DNA of 64,000 bases. Origin: Pseudonocardia broussonetiae (GTDB lineage Bacteria > Actinomycetota > Actinomycetes > Mycobacteriales > Pseudonocardiaceae). The first letter of the stretch is position 1. The number at the start of each line of letters is the position of its first letter. The notes beneath the pieces are model-generated. The model did not search any database. It worked only from the letters and a program-made list of their open reading frames with translations, and was not told the DNA's origin. The stretch lies in the NCBI RefSeq assembly GCF_013155125.1, contig NZ_CP053564.1, positions 4,905,501-4,969,500 of the forward strand, given 5' to 3'. The translations under genes were made by a program, and so were the position numbers. Of this stretch, positions 30,565 to 40,901 are shown piece after piece.

Positions 30565-32982
30565 CTACTCCGCCCGCAGGACGTGCCCGATGCGCAGCCG
30601 GGCCGCGAGGTGCCCGGGCCAGGCGGCCAGGGCGTTGGCGACGAGCACGGCCGCGGGGACGGCGAGCAGCAGCGCGAGCAGCGCGACGGGCGCGACGTAC
30701 TGCAGCGGGGTGATGTCGGCGACGAGCCGCCACAGCACGCGGCCCAGCGCGAGGCCCAGCGGCACGCCGAACAGCAGCCCCACGGCGGCCAGCACCGTCG
30801 CCTGCGTGACGACGACGGCGCGGCACTGCCCGCGGGTCATCCCCAGCGCGCGGAGCACGGCGACGTCATGGCGGCGCCTGCGCACCGCCGTGGCCAGCGC
30901 GTGACCGACGGCGCCGACCGCGAGCAGGGCGAGGAACAGGCCGAGCACGACGGGCAGGACCTCGACGTTGCGCAGCTGTGCCGCCTCGGTGAGCGGGGCG
31001 ACCGGTTCCAGCGGCAGCGGGTCCGGCGAGCCGGCCGCGGCGGCCCCGGCGGCGGCGAGCCGCTCCTGCACCGCGGCCGGGTCGACACCCGGGCGCAGCG
31101 CGACGAAGGCCAGGTGGAACTTGAAGCCGTCGACGAGCTCGTCGTACCCGGCGTCGGAGAGGAAGCCGCCCTCGTCGTAGTTGTTGTGGGGGCCGTTGGG
31201 CACGAACCCGGTCCCGACGACGGTCAGCCCCGCGGCGCCGCGGTCCGGTGCCGTCACCCTGTCCCCGACCTCCGCCCCGAGGGCCTCCGCGGTCGCGGGC
31301 GCGAGCACGATCTCGTCGGGCCGCTCGGGTAGGCGGCCCGCGGTCAGCACCGCCGGGTACGGATCGGGCCCGACCGGCGCGAAGCTGTAGACCGTCACCG
31401 GCGTCACGGCCGACCCCGGCGCGCCGCGGACGTCGACCACGCCGCTGCGGGCGTCCAGGGCGGCGGCCGCGTCCGGGTCGGCCGCGATCGCCTCCAGGAC
31501 CGGGCCGGCCGGGATGCCGAAGTCCTCGCCGTTGAAGCCGAGGTAGAGCGAGAAGGCGTGCGTCTGGCCGAAGCGGGCCGGGTTCTGGGCGGCCTCGGCG
31601 ACCCCCGCGGAGAAGGTCAGGGCCGCGAGGACCCCGAGCACCCCGGTGACGGCCCCGACCAGCGCGGGCCGGACGGGCAGCGCCGAGCGCCCGCGGCCCG
31701 GTTCGAGCGCGAACCGGGTGCCGACGAGCACGGGCACCGGCAGCCCCGCCCGGGCCGCCGCGGCCGCCACCGCCGAGCGGCGCGGGGCGGCACCGGAACG
31801 CTGGGCCGCGGTGGCGAGCCGGGCCGCGCCGGCCGCGCCCGCGGCGACGAGCACGGCGAGCAGCGGGGCGCCCAGGCCGATCACCAGGGCGTCCGCGTCC
31901 GGACCGGGCTCCGGCTCGAAGATCGCCGCCGTGCCGAAGGGGAACCACGCCGACGCGGCGAGGGCGGCCGCCGCGGCGAGCAGCGCCCCGGCGACCCCGG
32001 CCAGGGCGGGCGGCGCGGCCGCGGCCACGAGCGCGTGCCGGCGGGGCAGGCCGAGCGCCTGCAGGACCTGCAGGTCGGCCACGGCGGTGGCGGCGTACCG
32101 CGCGACTGCCTGCCCGACCAGCACCACGGCGGCGGCCAGGGCCGCCAGCCCGAACGCCAGCAGGCTCCCGCTCTCGAAGGCCGTCGTGCGGGCGGTGCGC
32201 TCGGCCTGGTCGGCGAGGTGGAAGGAGCTGATGTCGGTGCGCCCGGTCAGCGCGGCCAGCTCGGCCTGGAAAGCCGGCACCCCGGCGGCCCCGTCGGTGA
32301 GGCGCACCAGCGCGTTGACGGTGATCTGCTCCTCGTACCCGAGGAGGTTCGCGCGGTACTGCTCCAGCAGGCCGGGGGACGAGCTGATCCCGCCGCTGCT
32401 GCCCGGCGCGTCGCTGAACCAGAAGGAGCGCACGGTCCCGACGATGCGGGTCGGGACGACCGGCCCGTCGGCCGCCGGGGTGGTGGCGGTCGTGGCCGTG
32501 GCGTCGACGGTGGCCGGGTCGAAGAGCCGCACGTCGACGACGTCGCCGATCCCCAGGCCGTGCGCCTCGGCGAAGGCGGGGCTGATCACGGCCTCGTCGG
32601 CGCGGGCGGGGTCGGCCAGCCTGCCCTCCAGCACCACCGGGCGCTCGATGGTGTCCATCACCCCGGCGCCGTAGGGGAACCCGATGCTCTCCGGACCGAT
32701 CCCGTCGATCTCGGGCCCGGTCACCGCGAACTCGGCGACCGCCGCCACGCCGGGCAGCGCGCGGACCGCGTCCCAGTCGAAGCCGGCCTGGTTGGGCAGC
32801 ACGGCGAGCGTGGCGGGCAGGGTCCGGGCGAGCAGCCGGTCCAGCGCGGAGTCCCCGCGCCGGGCGCCCGCGACCGCGGTCAGGACCACGCCCCCGGCCA
32901 GCGCGACGAGCAGCGCCAGCACCAGCAGGGAGCGCCAGCGCCGCCGCAGCTCCAGCCGCAGCCACATCCCGATCAGCGCCAC
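30565..32982 (-). CDS. FtsX-type ABC transporter permease (first copy)
   Basis: 805-aa FtsX/MacB-type permease, paralogous to the next gene. The start MALIGMWLRLELRRRWRSLL matches the paralogue's start, and the end GHLAARLRIGHVLRAE is identical. Helices are near 20-40, 270-330, 360-385, 450-470 and four at the C-terminus, with large extracytoplasmic domains between. It starts 4 bp after the ATPase stop and ends 5 bp before the second permease, so all three are one transcript. The substrate is unknown; the histidine kinase in the same operon suggests that the transporter and sensing may be coupled. Confidence 0.9.
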   Translation of the reverse strand: MALIGMWLRLELRRRWRSLLVLALLVALAGGVVLTAVAGARRGDSALDRLLARTLPATLAVLPNQAGFDWDAVRALPGVAAVAEFAVTGPEIDGIGPESIGFPYGAGVMDTIERPVVLEGRLADPARADEAVISPAFAEAHGLGIGDVVDVRLFDPATVDATATTATTPAADGPVVPTRIVGTVRSFWFSDAPGSSGGISSSPGLLEQYRANLLGYEEQITVNALVRLTDGAAGVPAFQAELAALTGRTDISSFHLADQAERTARTTAFESGSLLAFGLAALAAAVVLVGQAVARYAATAVADLQVLQALGLPRRHALVAAAAPPALAGVAGALLAAAAALAASAWFPFGTAAIFEPEPGPDADALVIGLGAPLLAVLVAAGAAGAARLATAAQRSGAAPRRSAVAAAAARAGLPVPVLVGTRFALEPGRGRSALPVRPALVGAVTGVLGVLAALTFSAGVAEAAQNPARFGQTHAFSLYLGFNGEDFGIPAGPVLEAIAADPDAAAALDARSGVVDVRGAPGSAVTPVTVYSFAPVGPDPYPAVLTAGRLPERPDEIVLAPATAEALGAEVGDRVTAPDRGAAGLTVVGTGFVPNGPHNNYDEGGFLSDAGYDELVDGFKFHLAFVALRPGVDPAAVQERLAAAGAAAAGSPDPLPLEPVAPLTEAAQLRNVEVLPVVLGLFLALLAVGAVGHALATAVRRRRHDVAVLRALGMTRGQCRAVVVTQATVLAAVGLLFGVPLGLALGRVLWRLVADITPLQYVAPVALLALLLAVPAAVLVANALAAWPGHLAARLRIGHVLRAE

Positions 32983-32985
32983 CGC

Positions 32986-33735
32986 CTACTCCGGCACGAT
33001 CCGGCCGTCGCGCATCCGCACGACCCGCGAGGCACCGGCGGCGACGTCGGGGGAGTGCGTGACCATCACGATGGTCTGGCCGCCCGCGTGCAGCCGCCGG
33101 AACAGCTCCAGCACCTCCAGCCCGCCCTCGGTGTCGAGCGCGCCCGTCGGCTCGTCGGCCAGGAGCAGGGTCGGCTCGTTGGCCAGCGCCCGGGCGATCG
33201 CCAGGCGCTGGCGCTGCCCGCCCGACAGCACCGCGGGCACCTGCTCGGTGCGGTCGCCCAGCCCCAGCAGGTCCAGCAGGTCGCGGGCCCGGGACTCCGC
33301 GGCCCGCCGGCGCAGCCCGTGCAGCATCGCCGGCAGCACGATGTTGTCCAGCGCCGAGACGCCGTCGAGCAGGTTGAAGAACTGGAAGACGATGCCGACG
33401 TGGGTGCGGCGGAACCGGGCCAGCCAGTCCTCGTCGCGGCCGTCGATCCGCTCGCCCGCGACCTCCACCGTCCCGTCGTCGACGGCGTCGAGCCCCGCCA
33501 CGACGTTGAGCAGGGTCGACTTCCCGCAGCCCGAGGGGCCCATCAGCGCGACGAACTCGCCGGGCTCCACGTCGAGGTCGACGCCGCGCAGCGCGCGGAC
33601 CGGCGCCAGGTCGGCGGCGAAGGTGCGCCGCGCGCCCCGCACGCGCACCGCCCCGCCCGTCGCCGGCGGGCCCGCGTCCGGGACCGCCGCGTCCGCCGGG
33701 TCCGCCGCACCCGTCGTGTCGGCTGCTGTGCTCAC
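32986..33735 (-). CDS. ABC transporter ATP-binding protein (MacB/LolD type)
   Basis: 249-aa ATPase of the MacB/LolD/FtsE class, first gene of the minus-strand operon. Walker A GPSGCGKSTLLN, Q-loop FQFFNLL, signature LSGGQRQRLAIARAL, Walker B LLLADEPTGALD and switch His in VMVTHS are intact. The first 25 residues are a variable Ala/Asp/Pro-rich tail. GTG 33735 was chosen for its GAGGAG ribosome site; the open frame continues upstream but is Arg/Pro-rich and non-protein-like. It powers the two FtsX-type permeases downstream. Confidence 0.94.
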   Translation of the reverse strand: MSTAADTTGAADPADAAVPDAGPPATGGAVRVRGARRTFAADLAPVRALRGVDLDVEPGEFVALMGPSGCGKSTLLNVVAGLDAVDDGTVEVAGERIDGRDEDWLARFRRTHVGIVFQFFNLLDGVSALDNIVLPAMLHGLRRRAAESRARDLLDLLGLGDRTEQVPAVLSGGQRQRLAIARALANEPTLLLADEPTGALDTEGGLEVLELFRRLHAGGQTIVMVTHSPDVAAGASRVVRMRDGRIVPE

Positions 33736-34284
33736 GCTGGCTCCTCGGTGTGCTGACCCCGCTCCGGCGCACAGCATGACGGCGACGACGCCGCTGGTCG
33801 AGGGCCCGGTGCGCCCCGCCGCCACCGCTCGCCGCAGCCGCGAGCCCCCTCGTCGCGGCCGCCGGTCCCGACCACCCCGACGGCGGCCCACCGCGGCCGG
33901 GCGGGGCGTCCGCGACCCCGCCCCGTCCCGCGCGGGCGACGGCGGAACCGCTCTCTCGGAGCAGTCGCGCGCCCGGTTGCCGGTGCGCGGGGGTCCCGTC
34001 CGGTCGCAGTGGGCGACGACCCGGCCGCGCGGGCACCGTGCGTCGCCGACCGCACACGTCCAGTCATGGGCGTGATCCAGGGGACGGTCGGCGAGATGCG
34101 CCGAACGGGCGCGTCGAGGAGGTGTGGGCGATCCTCCCCGTGGTATCACCCGTACGGGTGGCGGGAGAGAGAACCCACAGGTGGCACCCCCCGTTTCCCT
34201 TCCCGGACGTGTCGTGAGTACGTTCGGAACAGACCCCGGGGGCAGGCCCGCGGGGCGGTGATTCGACGAACGACGGAGGAGACC
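33736..34284. other. Divergent intergenic region between the ABC operon and mihF
   Basis: 549 bp without a credible gene. It must hold the promoter of the minus-strand ABC/kinase operon and that of mihF; a TACGTT hexamer at 34219-34224 is a weak candidate for the latter. A perfect 14-bp palindrome (CACCCGTACGGGTG) is at 34147-34160. The stretch 33800-33980 is C-rich on the plus strand. Confidence 0.55.
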
Positions 34285-34596
34285 GTGGCCCTTCCCCAAC
34301 TCACCGAGGAACAGCGTGCCGCCGCGCTGCAGAAGGCGGCTGCGGCGCGCCGGGCCCGTGCGGAGTGGAAGGAGCGTCTCAAGCGTGGTGGGACGTCCCT
34401 GGACGAGGTGCTGAAGGAGGCCGACACCGACGAGGTGCTCGGCAAGATGAAGGTCTCGGCTCTGCTCGAGGCGATGCCGGGCGTCGGCAAGGTGCGCGCC
34501 GGGCAGATCATGGAGCGCCTGGAGATCGCCCCGAGCCGCCGCCTGCGTGGCCTGGGCGACCGCCAGCGCAAGGCGCTGCTCAGCGAATTCGCCTGA
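34285..34596 (+). CDS. mihF: Actinobacterial integration host factor mIHF
   Basis: 103-aa nucleoid-associated protein, unrelated to proteobacterial IHF. It binds DNA non-specifically through a helix-two-turn-helix region and affects supercoiling and development. [30 protein letters not shown] forms the long N-terminal helix; the C-terminal part [35 protein letters not shown] is the conserved H2TH/HhH-like DNA-binding segment. GTG 34285 follows GGAGGAG. In mycobacteria and streptomycetes it sits between pyrF and gmk; here the accessory block separates it from pyrF. Confidence 0.97.
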   Translation: MALPQLTEEQRAAALQKAAAARRARAEWKERLKRGGTSLDEVLKEADTDEVLGKMKVSALLEAMPGVGKVRAGQIMERLEIAPSRRLRGLGDRQRKALLSEFA

Positions 34597-34601
34597 GCGA
34601 C

Positions 34602-35213
34602 GTGACCGCGCGCGGGAGGGGTCGGCTGATCGTCCTGGCCGGCCCCTCCGGCGTGGGCAAGTCCCGGGTGGTGGACGCGCTGCGCGAGCTGCTGCCCGAC
34701 CTGTTCTTCTCCGTGTCGGCCACCACGCGCGACCCGCGCCCCGGCGAGGTCGACGGCCGCCACTACCGCTTCGTCGGCCCCGCCGGGTTCGACGAGATGA
34801 TCGCCCGCGGCGACCTGCTCGAGTGGGCCGAGATCCACGGCGGCCTGCAGCGCTCGGGCACCCCGCGCCGCCCCGTCGAGGAGGCGCTCGCCGCCGGCCG
34901 CCCGGTGCTCGTCGAGGTCGACCTCGCCGGTGCCCGCGCCATGAAGCGCGAGATCCCCGAGTGCGTCAGCGTGTTCCTCGCGCCGCCCTCGATGGAGGAG
35001 CTCGAGCGCCGGCTGCAGGGCCGCGGCACCGAGACGGCCGCCACGTTCGCCCGCCGGCTGGAGACCGCCCGCGAGGAGATGGCCGCCCGCGAGGAGTTCG
35101 ACGTGTGCGTGATCAGCGACGAGCCGCGGGCGGTCGCCGCCCGGTTGGTAGAGTTGCTGGTCGCCACCCCCCACGGTGCGCACCCACTACACAAGCAGGA
35201 GTCCTCTTCGTGA
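34602..35213 (+). CDS. gmk: Guanylate kinase
   Basis: 203-aa kinase which phosphorylates GMP to GDP. P-loop [14 protein letters not shown] at about residues 10-23; GMP-binding [21 protein letters not shown] and WAEIHG; lid region [20 protein letters not shown] 34602 starts 5 bp after the mihF stop. The C-terminus has a few extra residues ([10 protein letters not shown]) encoded by the sequence that also holds the rpoZ ribosome site. GTGA overlap with rpoZ. Confidence 0.97.
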   Translation: MTARGRGRLIVLAGPSGVGKSRVVDALRELLPDLFFSVSATTRDPRPGEVDGRHYRFVGPAGFDEMIARGDLLEWAEIHGGLQRSGTPRRPVEEALAAGRPVLVEVDLAGARAMKREIPECVSVFLAPPSMEELERRLQGRGTETAATFARRLETAREEMAAREEFDVCVISDEPRAVAARLVELLVATPHGAHPLHKQESSS

Positions 35214-35491
35214 GCATGCCGCTGACCGCCCCCGTCGCCGGGGCCCTCCCCGAGGGCATCACCAACCCGCCCATCGACGACCTGCTGGGCCAGGTGAGCT
35301 CGAAGTACGCTCTCGTCATCTACGCCGCCAAGCGCGCCCGGCAGATCAACGACTACTACTCCCAGCTCGGCGAGGGCCTGCTCGAGTACGTCGGCCCCCT
35401 CGTGGAGCCGGGCCCGCGCGAGAAGCCGCTCTCGATCGCCATGCGCGAGATCCAGGCCCACATGCTGGAGCACACCGAGGGCGAGCAGTAG
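35210..35491 (+). CDS. rpoZ: RNA polymerase omega subunit
   Basis: 93-aa omega subunit that helps fold and hold beta-prime. Diagnostic stretch: [32 protein letters not shown], then the C-terminal [13 protein letters not shown] 35210 overlaps the gmk stop (GTGA) and follows GGAG; ATG 35216 is an alternative two codons later. The stop shares its last base with the coaBC GTG. Confidence 0.96.
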   Translation: MSMPLTAPVAGALPEGITNPPIDDLLGQVSSKYALVIYAAKRARQINDYYSQLGEGLLEYVGPLVEPGPREKPLSIAMREIQAHMLEHTEGEQ

Positions 35492-36708
35492 TGACCACGC
35501 CGCCCTCGGTGCTGCTGGGGGTGGCGGGCGGCATCGCCGCCTACAAGAGCGCCGAACTGCTGCGCCGGCTCACCGAGACCGGCCACAGCGTGCGCGTGCT
35601 GCCGACGGCCTCCGCACTGGAGTTCGTCGGCGCCGCCACGTTCGAGGCGCTGTCGGGCCACCCCGTGCACACCGGCGTCTTCGCCGACGTCCCGTCCGTC
35701 CCGCACGTGAAGCTGGGCCAGCAGGCCGACCTCGTCGTCGTCGCCCCCGCCACCGCCGACCTCATGGCGCGCGCCGCGCACGGCCGCGCCGACGACCTGC
35801 TCACCGCCGCGCTGCTCACGGCCCGCTGCCCGGTGCTGTTCGCGCCGGCGATGCACACCGAGATGTGGGAGCACCCGGCCACGCGCGCCAACGTGGCGCT
35901 GCTGCGCGAGCGCGGCGTCGTCGTGCTGGAGCCGGCGTCGGGTCGGCTCACCGGCAGGGACACCGGCCCCGGCCGGCTGCCCGACCCCGCCGAGATCGCC
36001 GAGCTGGCCCGGCTGCTGCTGGAGCGGCCCGACGCGCTGCCCCGCGACCTCGCCGGGCGCCGCGTCGTCGTCAGCGCGGGCGGCACGCGCGAGGCGCTCG
36101 ACCCCGTGCGCTTCCTGGGCAACCGCTCGTCGGGCCGGCAGGGCTACGCGCTCGCGCGGGTCGCCGCGCAGCGGGGCGCGCACGTCACGCTGGTCGCCGC
36201 GCACACCGCCGACCTGGCCGCCCCGGCCTCGGTCGACGTCGTCCGCGCGGGCTCCGCGCTCGAGCTGCGCGAGGCGGTGCTGGCCGCGGTGAAGGGCGCC
36301 GACGCGGTCGTGATGGCCGCCGCGGTGGCCGACTTCCGACCGGTCGCGCTGGCCGAGCACAAGATCAAGAAGGGGTCCGCGGACCCGGACCCGCTGGCGC
36401 TCACCACCAACCCCGACATCCTCGCCGAGCTCGTGCGCGAGCGGGAGCCGGGCCAGCTGGTCGTCGGCTTCGCCGCCGAGACCGGTGACGCGTCGGGCGA
36501 CGTCCTGCACCACGCCCGCGCGAAGCTCGCGCGCAAGGGGTGCGACCTGCTCGTCGTCAACGCGGTGGGGGAGGGCAAGGCGTTCGAGACGCCCGACAAC
36601 GCGGGCTGGCTGCTCGGCGCCGACGGGTCGGAGTCCGTGCTGGCGCCCGGCTCGAAGGCGCTGCTGGCCTCGCGCGTCTGGGACGCCGTGGCGCCGCGCC
36701 TGTCCTGA
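35491..36708 (+). CDS. coaBC: Bifunctional phosphopantothenoylcysteine decarboxylase / phosphopantothenate-cysteine ligase
   Basis: 405-aa CoA biosynthesis enzyme. CoaC half (1 to about 180): flavoprotein with GVAGGIAAYKSAELLRRL, the catalytic His in VPHVKLGQQAD and APAMHTEMW. CoaB half: RRVVVSAGGTREALDPVRFLGNRSSGRQGYALA, the KIKK motif in EHKIKKG, and ETGD with NPDIL. It makes 4'-phosphopantetheine from 4'-phosphopantothenate, cysteine and CTP. GTG 35491 overlaps the rpoZ stop by one base. Confidence 0.97.
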   Translation: MTTPPSVLLGVAGGIAAYKSAELLRRLTETGHSVRVLPTASALEFVGAATFEALSGHPVHTGVFADVPSVPHVKLGQQADLVVVAPATADLMARAAHGRADDLLTAALLTARCPVLFAPAMHTEMWEHPATRANVALLRERGVVVLEPASGRLTGRDTGPGRLPDPAEIAELARLLLERPDALPRDLAGRRVVVSAGGTREALDPVRFLGNRSSGRQGYALARVAAQRGAHVTLVAAHTADLAAPASVDVVRAGSALELREAVLAAVKGADAVVMAAAVADFRPVALAEHKIKKGSADPDPLALTTNPDILAELVREREPGQLVVGFAAETGDASGDVLHHARAKLARKGCDLLVVNAVGEGKAFETPDNAGWLLGADGSESVLAPGSKALLASRVWDAVAPRLS

Positions 36709-36809
36709 GCGGGACCGGCCGGCGGCCGTACCCCGCGGGGCGGGCACTCGACGGGTGATCGGGGTCACCCGGAGCGACGCCGCCCCGCGGGCGGACCGTG
36801 GGGCCGGAC

Positions 36810-37349
36810 TCAGCCCAGCAGACCGCCGCCGAGGCCGCTGCCGCCCTCGTCGTCGGCCTCCTCCGGCTCCTCGGACGCGTCGCTGCCGGTCGTCGTGTCG
36901 GCGTCGTCGTCCGCGGTGCTGGTGCCCGAACCCGAGCCCGAGCGGCCCGACGGCGACTCGGCGGTCGTCGACGGGCTCGAGGGGGAGGTGGTCCGCGGGG
37001 TGCTCGTCGTGTCGTCCGACGAGGTCGGCGCGGGACGGGTGCTCGGCGCGCTGCCGGTCGCCGGGGCGGCCCCGCCGACGGACACGTACTGCTCCGACGC
37101 CCAGCCGCCCTGGTCGGTGAGCTGCACGAACCCGTCGCGGATCCGGCCGGTCTCGACCGCGGTGCCGGCCTCGCACACCGCGACGATGCGCGAGTCGATG
37201 CTCGGCTCCGCGCGCACGTTCACGTTCTCGACGCAGCGGCCGGGGGACACCGCGGAGGCGGTGCCGGCCAGTACTCCCATGAGGGTGGTCGCGCTGACCG
37301 CGACCACCGCGCCGACCACTGCTGCCGTACGGCCCGGTCGTGCCATCAT
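36810..37349 (-). CDS. Secreted SH3-like protein with acidic Ser/Thr-rich tail
   Basis: 179 aa. Signal peptide (1 to about 33; [26 protein letters not shown]), then a bacterial SH3-like domain (about 34-92; [28 protein letters not shown] and [19 protein letters not shown]) with two Cys that may pair, then a disordered Ser/Thr/Pro tail turning acidic ([12 protein letters not shown]) and a Gly-rich end. Such domains often bind cell wall. ATG 37349 or 37346, after GAGGAA. It sits between the coaBC and metK genes on the opposite strand; the partner is unknown. Confidence 0.85.
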   Translation of the reverse strand: MMARPGRTAAVVGAVVAVSATTLMGVLAGTASAVSPGRCVENVNVRAEPSIDSRIVAVCEAGTAVETGRIRDGFVQLTDQGGWASEQYVSVGGAAPATGSAPSTRPAPTSSDDTTSTPRTTSPSSPSTTAESPSGRSGSGSGTSTADDDADTTTGSDASEEPEEADDEGGSGLGGGLLG

Positions 37350-37577
37350 CGTCGTTCCTCTTCTCGTCGGGGGTCTTCAACGAGGTCCAACGAGCGTTTC
37401 CGTTACCGATTCGCTACCACGCGTGACACCACCGGATGCGGTGAGCGTGTCGCGCGTGACGTCACGCACGGTGACCGCCCACGTCGCGACGCGGCCCCGG
37501 CGGCCTGGACTACTCTGCAGGCTCTGATCAGGCCCGTCGGGAGTCGGTGGGATCTGGACCAACGGACGGAGCAGGGC

Positions 37578-38780
<1,203 letters not shown>

Positions 38781-38797
38781 CGCCCCGACGCCGGACG

Positions 38798-38824
38798 CCC
38801 GGCGCTCACCCCGTGAGCGCCGGG
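38798..38824. terminator. Hairpin between metK and eutC, overlapping the eutC stop
   Basis: A perfect 11-bp inverted repeat CCCGGCGCTCA / TGAGCGCCGGG with a 5-nt loop. It contains the TCA (stop) of the minus-strand eutC gene and lies 18 bp after the metK stop. It probably ends transcription from both sides. Confidence 0.65.
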
Positions 38825-39531
38825 TCGGCCTTCAGCGCGACCCCCGACAGCCCGAGCCGCTTCGCCTCGGCCATCAGCATCACGCAGGTGGTGGCCGCGG
38901 CGTCGTAGCCGGTGCCGTGCGGGGGACGGATGTTGGACAGGCAGTTGCGCTCGGAGTCGCGGCGCCCGCGCCGGGCGTCGAAGGTGAAGTAGATGCCGAG
39001 GCTGTCGGTCGAGCTCATGCCCGGCCGCTCGCCGACCAGCACCACGACGCTGCGCGCCCCGAGCGCGGCCGCGATCTCGTCGCCCAGCGCCACCCGCGCC
39101 TGGGTGGCGACGACGACGGGCGCGATCCGCCAGCCGTCGAGCCGCTCGGTCAGGGCCCGCAGCATCGGCACGCCGTGCGCGTGCACCGCCTGCGGCGACA
39201 GCCCGTCGGCGAGCACCACGACCACGTCGTGCTCGCCCGCGGGCAGCTCCGTGCCGCCGTCCAGGCGCCGGCCCAGGTCGGGGCGCTGCAGGTACTCCGC
39301 GCGGGAGCCGGCCGCGCTGGTGGCGACGAGCGGCTCCGCGCCCGTCTCCGCGACCAGTTCGGCCACGAGCGCGTCGACGTCGAGCGGGTCGTGCACGGCG
39401 TCCCGGGCGGCGGCGTGCGCGGCCCGCAGCTCCAGCAGCCGCGCGGTGGGCAGCGCGTCCCCGGCCCGGCCCAGCGCGACCCGGGCGCGGGTGGCGTCGC
39501 GCAGGCGGGCGAGGGGGTCCGGGGCGCTCAC
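38806..39531 (-). CDS. eutC: Ethanolamine ammonia-lyase small subunit
   Basis: 241 aa; small subunit of the adenosylcobalamin-dependent lyase that converts ethanolamine to acetaldehyde and ammonia. Family blocks: RARVALGRAGDALPT near the N-terminus, VVVLADGLSPQAVHAHG, LVGERPGMSSTDSLGIYFTF and the C-terminal ERNCLSNIRPPHGTGYDAAATTCVMLM. Both cobalamin-contact regions are present. The GTG 39531 start overlaps the eutB stop (GTGA). Confidence 0.96.
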   Translation of the reverse strand: MSAPDPLARLRDATRARVALGRAGDALPTARLLELRAAHAAARDAVHDPLDVDALVAELVAETGAEPLVATSAAGSRAEYLQRPDLGRRLDGGTELPAGEHDVVVVLADGLSPQAVHAHGVPMLRALTERLDGWRIAPVVVATQARVALGDEIAAALGARSVVVLVGERPGMSSTDSLGIYFTFDARRGRRDSERNCLSNIRPPHGTGYDAAATTCVMLMAEAKRLGLSGVALKADPALTG

Positions 39532-40901
39532 GCCAGCCCCGCCGTCAGCGCGCGCACGGCCGGCGAGTCCAGCTCGCGGACCCGCCCGTCGGGCGTGAGC
39601 AGCTCCATCCGCTCCAGCCACGCCGCGAACTCCGGCGCGGGGGACAGGCCCAGGACCTGCCGGGCGTAGAGCGCGTCGTGGTAGGACAGCGACTGGTAGT
39701 GCAGCATCACGTCGTCGCCGCCGGGCACGCAGATCACGAAGGAGCAACCGGCCACGCCGAGCAGCGTGAGCAGGGCGTCGGTGTCGTCGGCGTCGGCCTC
39801 GGCGTGGTTGGTGTAGCAGACGTCCACGCCCATCGGCACGCCCAGCAGCTTGCCGCAGAAGTGGTCCTCCAGGCCGGCGCGGGCGATCTGCTTGCCGTCG
39901 AAGAGGTACTCCGGGCCGATGAACCCGACGACGGTGTTGACCAGGAGCGGGTCGAACGCCCGGGCGACGGCGTAGGCGCGCACCTCCAGGGTTTGCTGGT
40001 CGACGCCGTGGTGGGCGTCCGACGACAGCGCGCTGCCCTGGCCGGTCTCGAAGTACATGCACTGGGTGCCGACGGTGCCCCGGCCCAGCGACAGCGCCGC
40101 CTCGTGGGCCTCGCGCAGCAGGTCCAGCGTCACCCCGAACCCCGTGTTGGCCGCCTGCGTCCCCGCGACGGACTGGAACACGAGGTCGACCGGGGCCCCG
40201 CGCTCCATCACCTCGATCGACGTCGTGACGTGCGCGAGCACGCAGCTCTGCGTCGGGATGTCGTAGCGCTGCCGGACGTCGTCGATGAGGCGGAGCAGGT
40301 CGACGGTGCGGTTGGGGCTGTCGGTGGCCGGGTTGATGCCGATGACGGCGTCGCCGCAGCCCAGGAGCAGGCCGTCGACGATGCTCGCGGTGACGCCGAC
40401 CGGGTCGTCGGTGGGGTGGTTGGGCTGCAGCCGGGTGGCCAGGGTGCCCGGGCGGCCCAGCGTCGTGCGGAACGCCGTGACGACCGGCGTGCGCCGCGCC
40501 ACCGCGATCAGGTCCTGCAGCCGCATCAGCTTCGAGGTGGCCGCCACCATCTCCGGCGTGAGCCCCGCGGCGAGCGTCGTCGGGTCGGTGGCGGGGTCGA
40601 GCAGGTGGTCGCGGAACTCGCCGACGGTCATCGACGCGACGGGCGCGAACGCCTGCGGGTCGTGGGAGTCGACGATCAGCCGCGTGACCTCGTCGTCCTC
40701 GTAGGGGACGACGAGCTCCTCCAGGAAGGTGGCCAGCGGCAGGTCGGCGAGCAGGCACTGCGCGGCCACCCGCTCCTGCTCCGACCGCGCGGCGACGCCC
40801 GCGAGGACGTCGCCGGAGCGGGCGGGTGTGGCCGCGGCGAGCAGCGTCGCGAGGTCGGCGAACTCGTGGCCGTGGCCGCCGGTGGTGATCCTCCTGATCA
40901 C
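39528..40901 (-). CDS. eutB: Ethanolamine ammonia-lyase large (catalytic) subunit
   Basis: 457-aa TIM-barrel subunit holding the active site. Conserved stretches seen are TFLEELVVPYEDDEVTRLI, LMRLQDLIAVARR, TLGRPGTLATRLQPNHPTDD, GINPATDSP, FQSVAGTQAANTGFG, CMYFETGQGSALSS and FCGKLLGVPMGVDVCYTNHAEAD. Length matches the family. GTG 40901 after GGAG; it overlaps the permease stop (GTGA). No microcompartment shell, EutA reactivase or aldehyde dehydrogenase gene is in the window, so acetaldehyde must be handled elsewhere. Confidence 0.97.
   Translation of the reverse strand: MIRRITTGGHGHEFADLATLLAAATPARSGDVLAGVAARSEQERVAAQCLLADLPLATFLEELVVPYEDDEVTRLIVDSHDPQAFAPVASMTVGEFRDHLLDPATDPTTLAAGLTPEMVAATSKLMRLQDLIAVARRTPVVTAFRTTLGRPGTLATRLQPNHPTDDPVGVTASIVDGLLLGCGDAVIGINPATDSPNRTVDLLRLIDDVRQRYDIPTQSCVLAHVTTSIEVMERGAPVDLVFQSVAGTQAANTGFGVTLDLLREAHEAALSLGRGTVGTQCMYFETGQGSALSSDAHHGVDQQTLEVRAYAVARAFDPLLVNTVVGFIGPEYLFDGKQIARAGLEDHFCGKLLGVPMGVDVCYTNHAEADADDTDALLTLLGVAGCSFVICVPGGDDVMLHYQSLSYHDALYARQVLGLSPAPEFAAWLERMELLTPDGRVRELDSPAVRALTAGLA

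Noticed and set aside
37500..37577. Possible SAM riboswitch before metK
   Set aside because: No SAM-I, SAM-II or SAM-IV core sequence could be recognised; the leader is short after the likely promoter.
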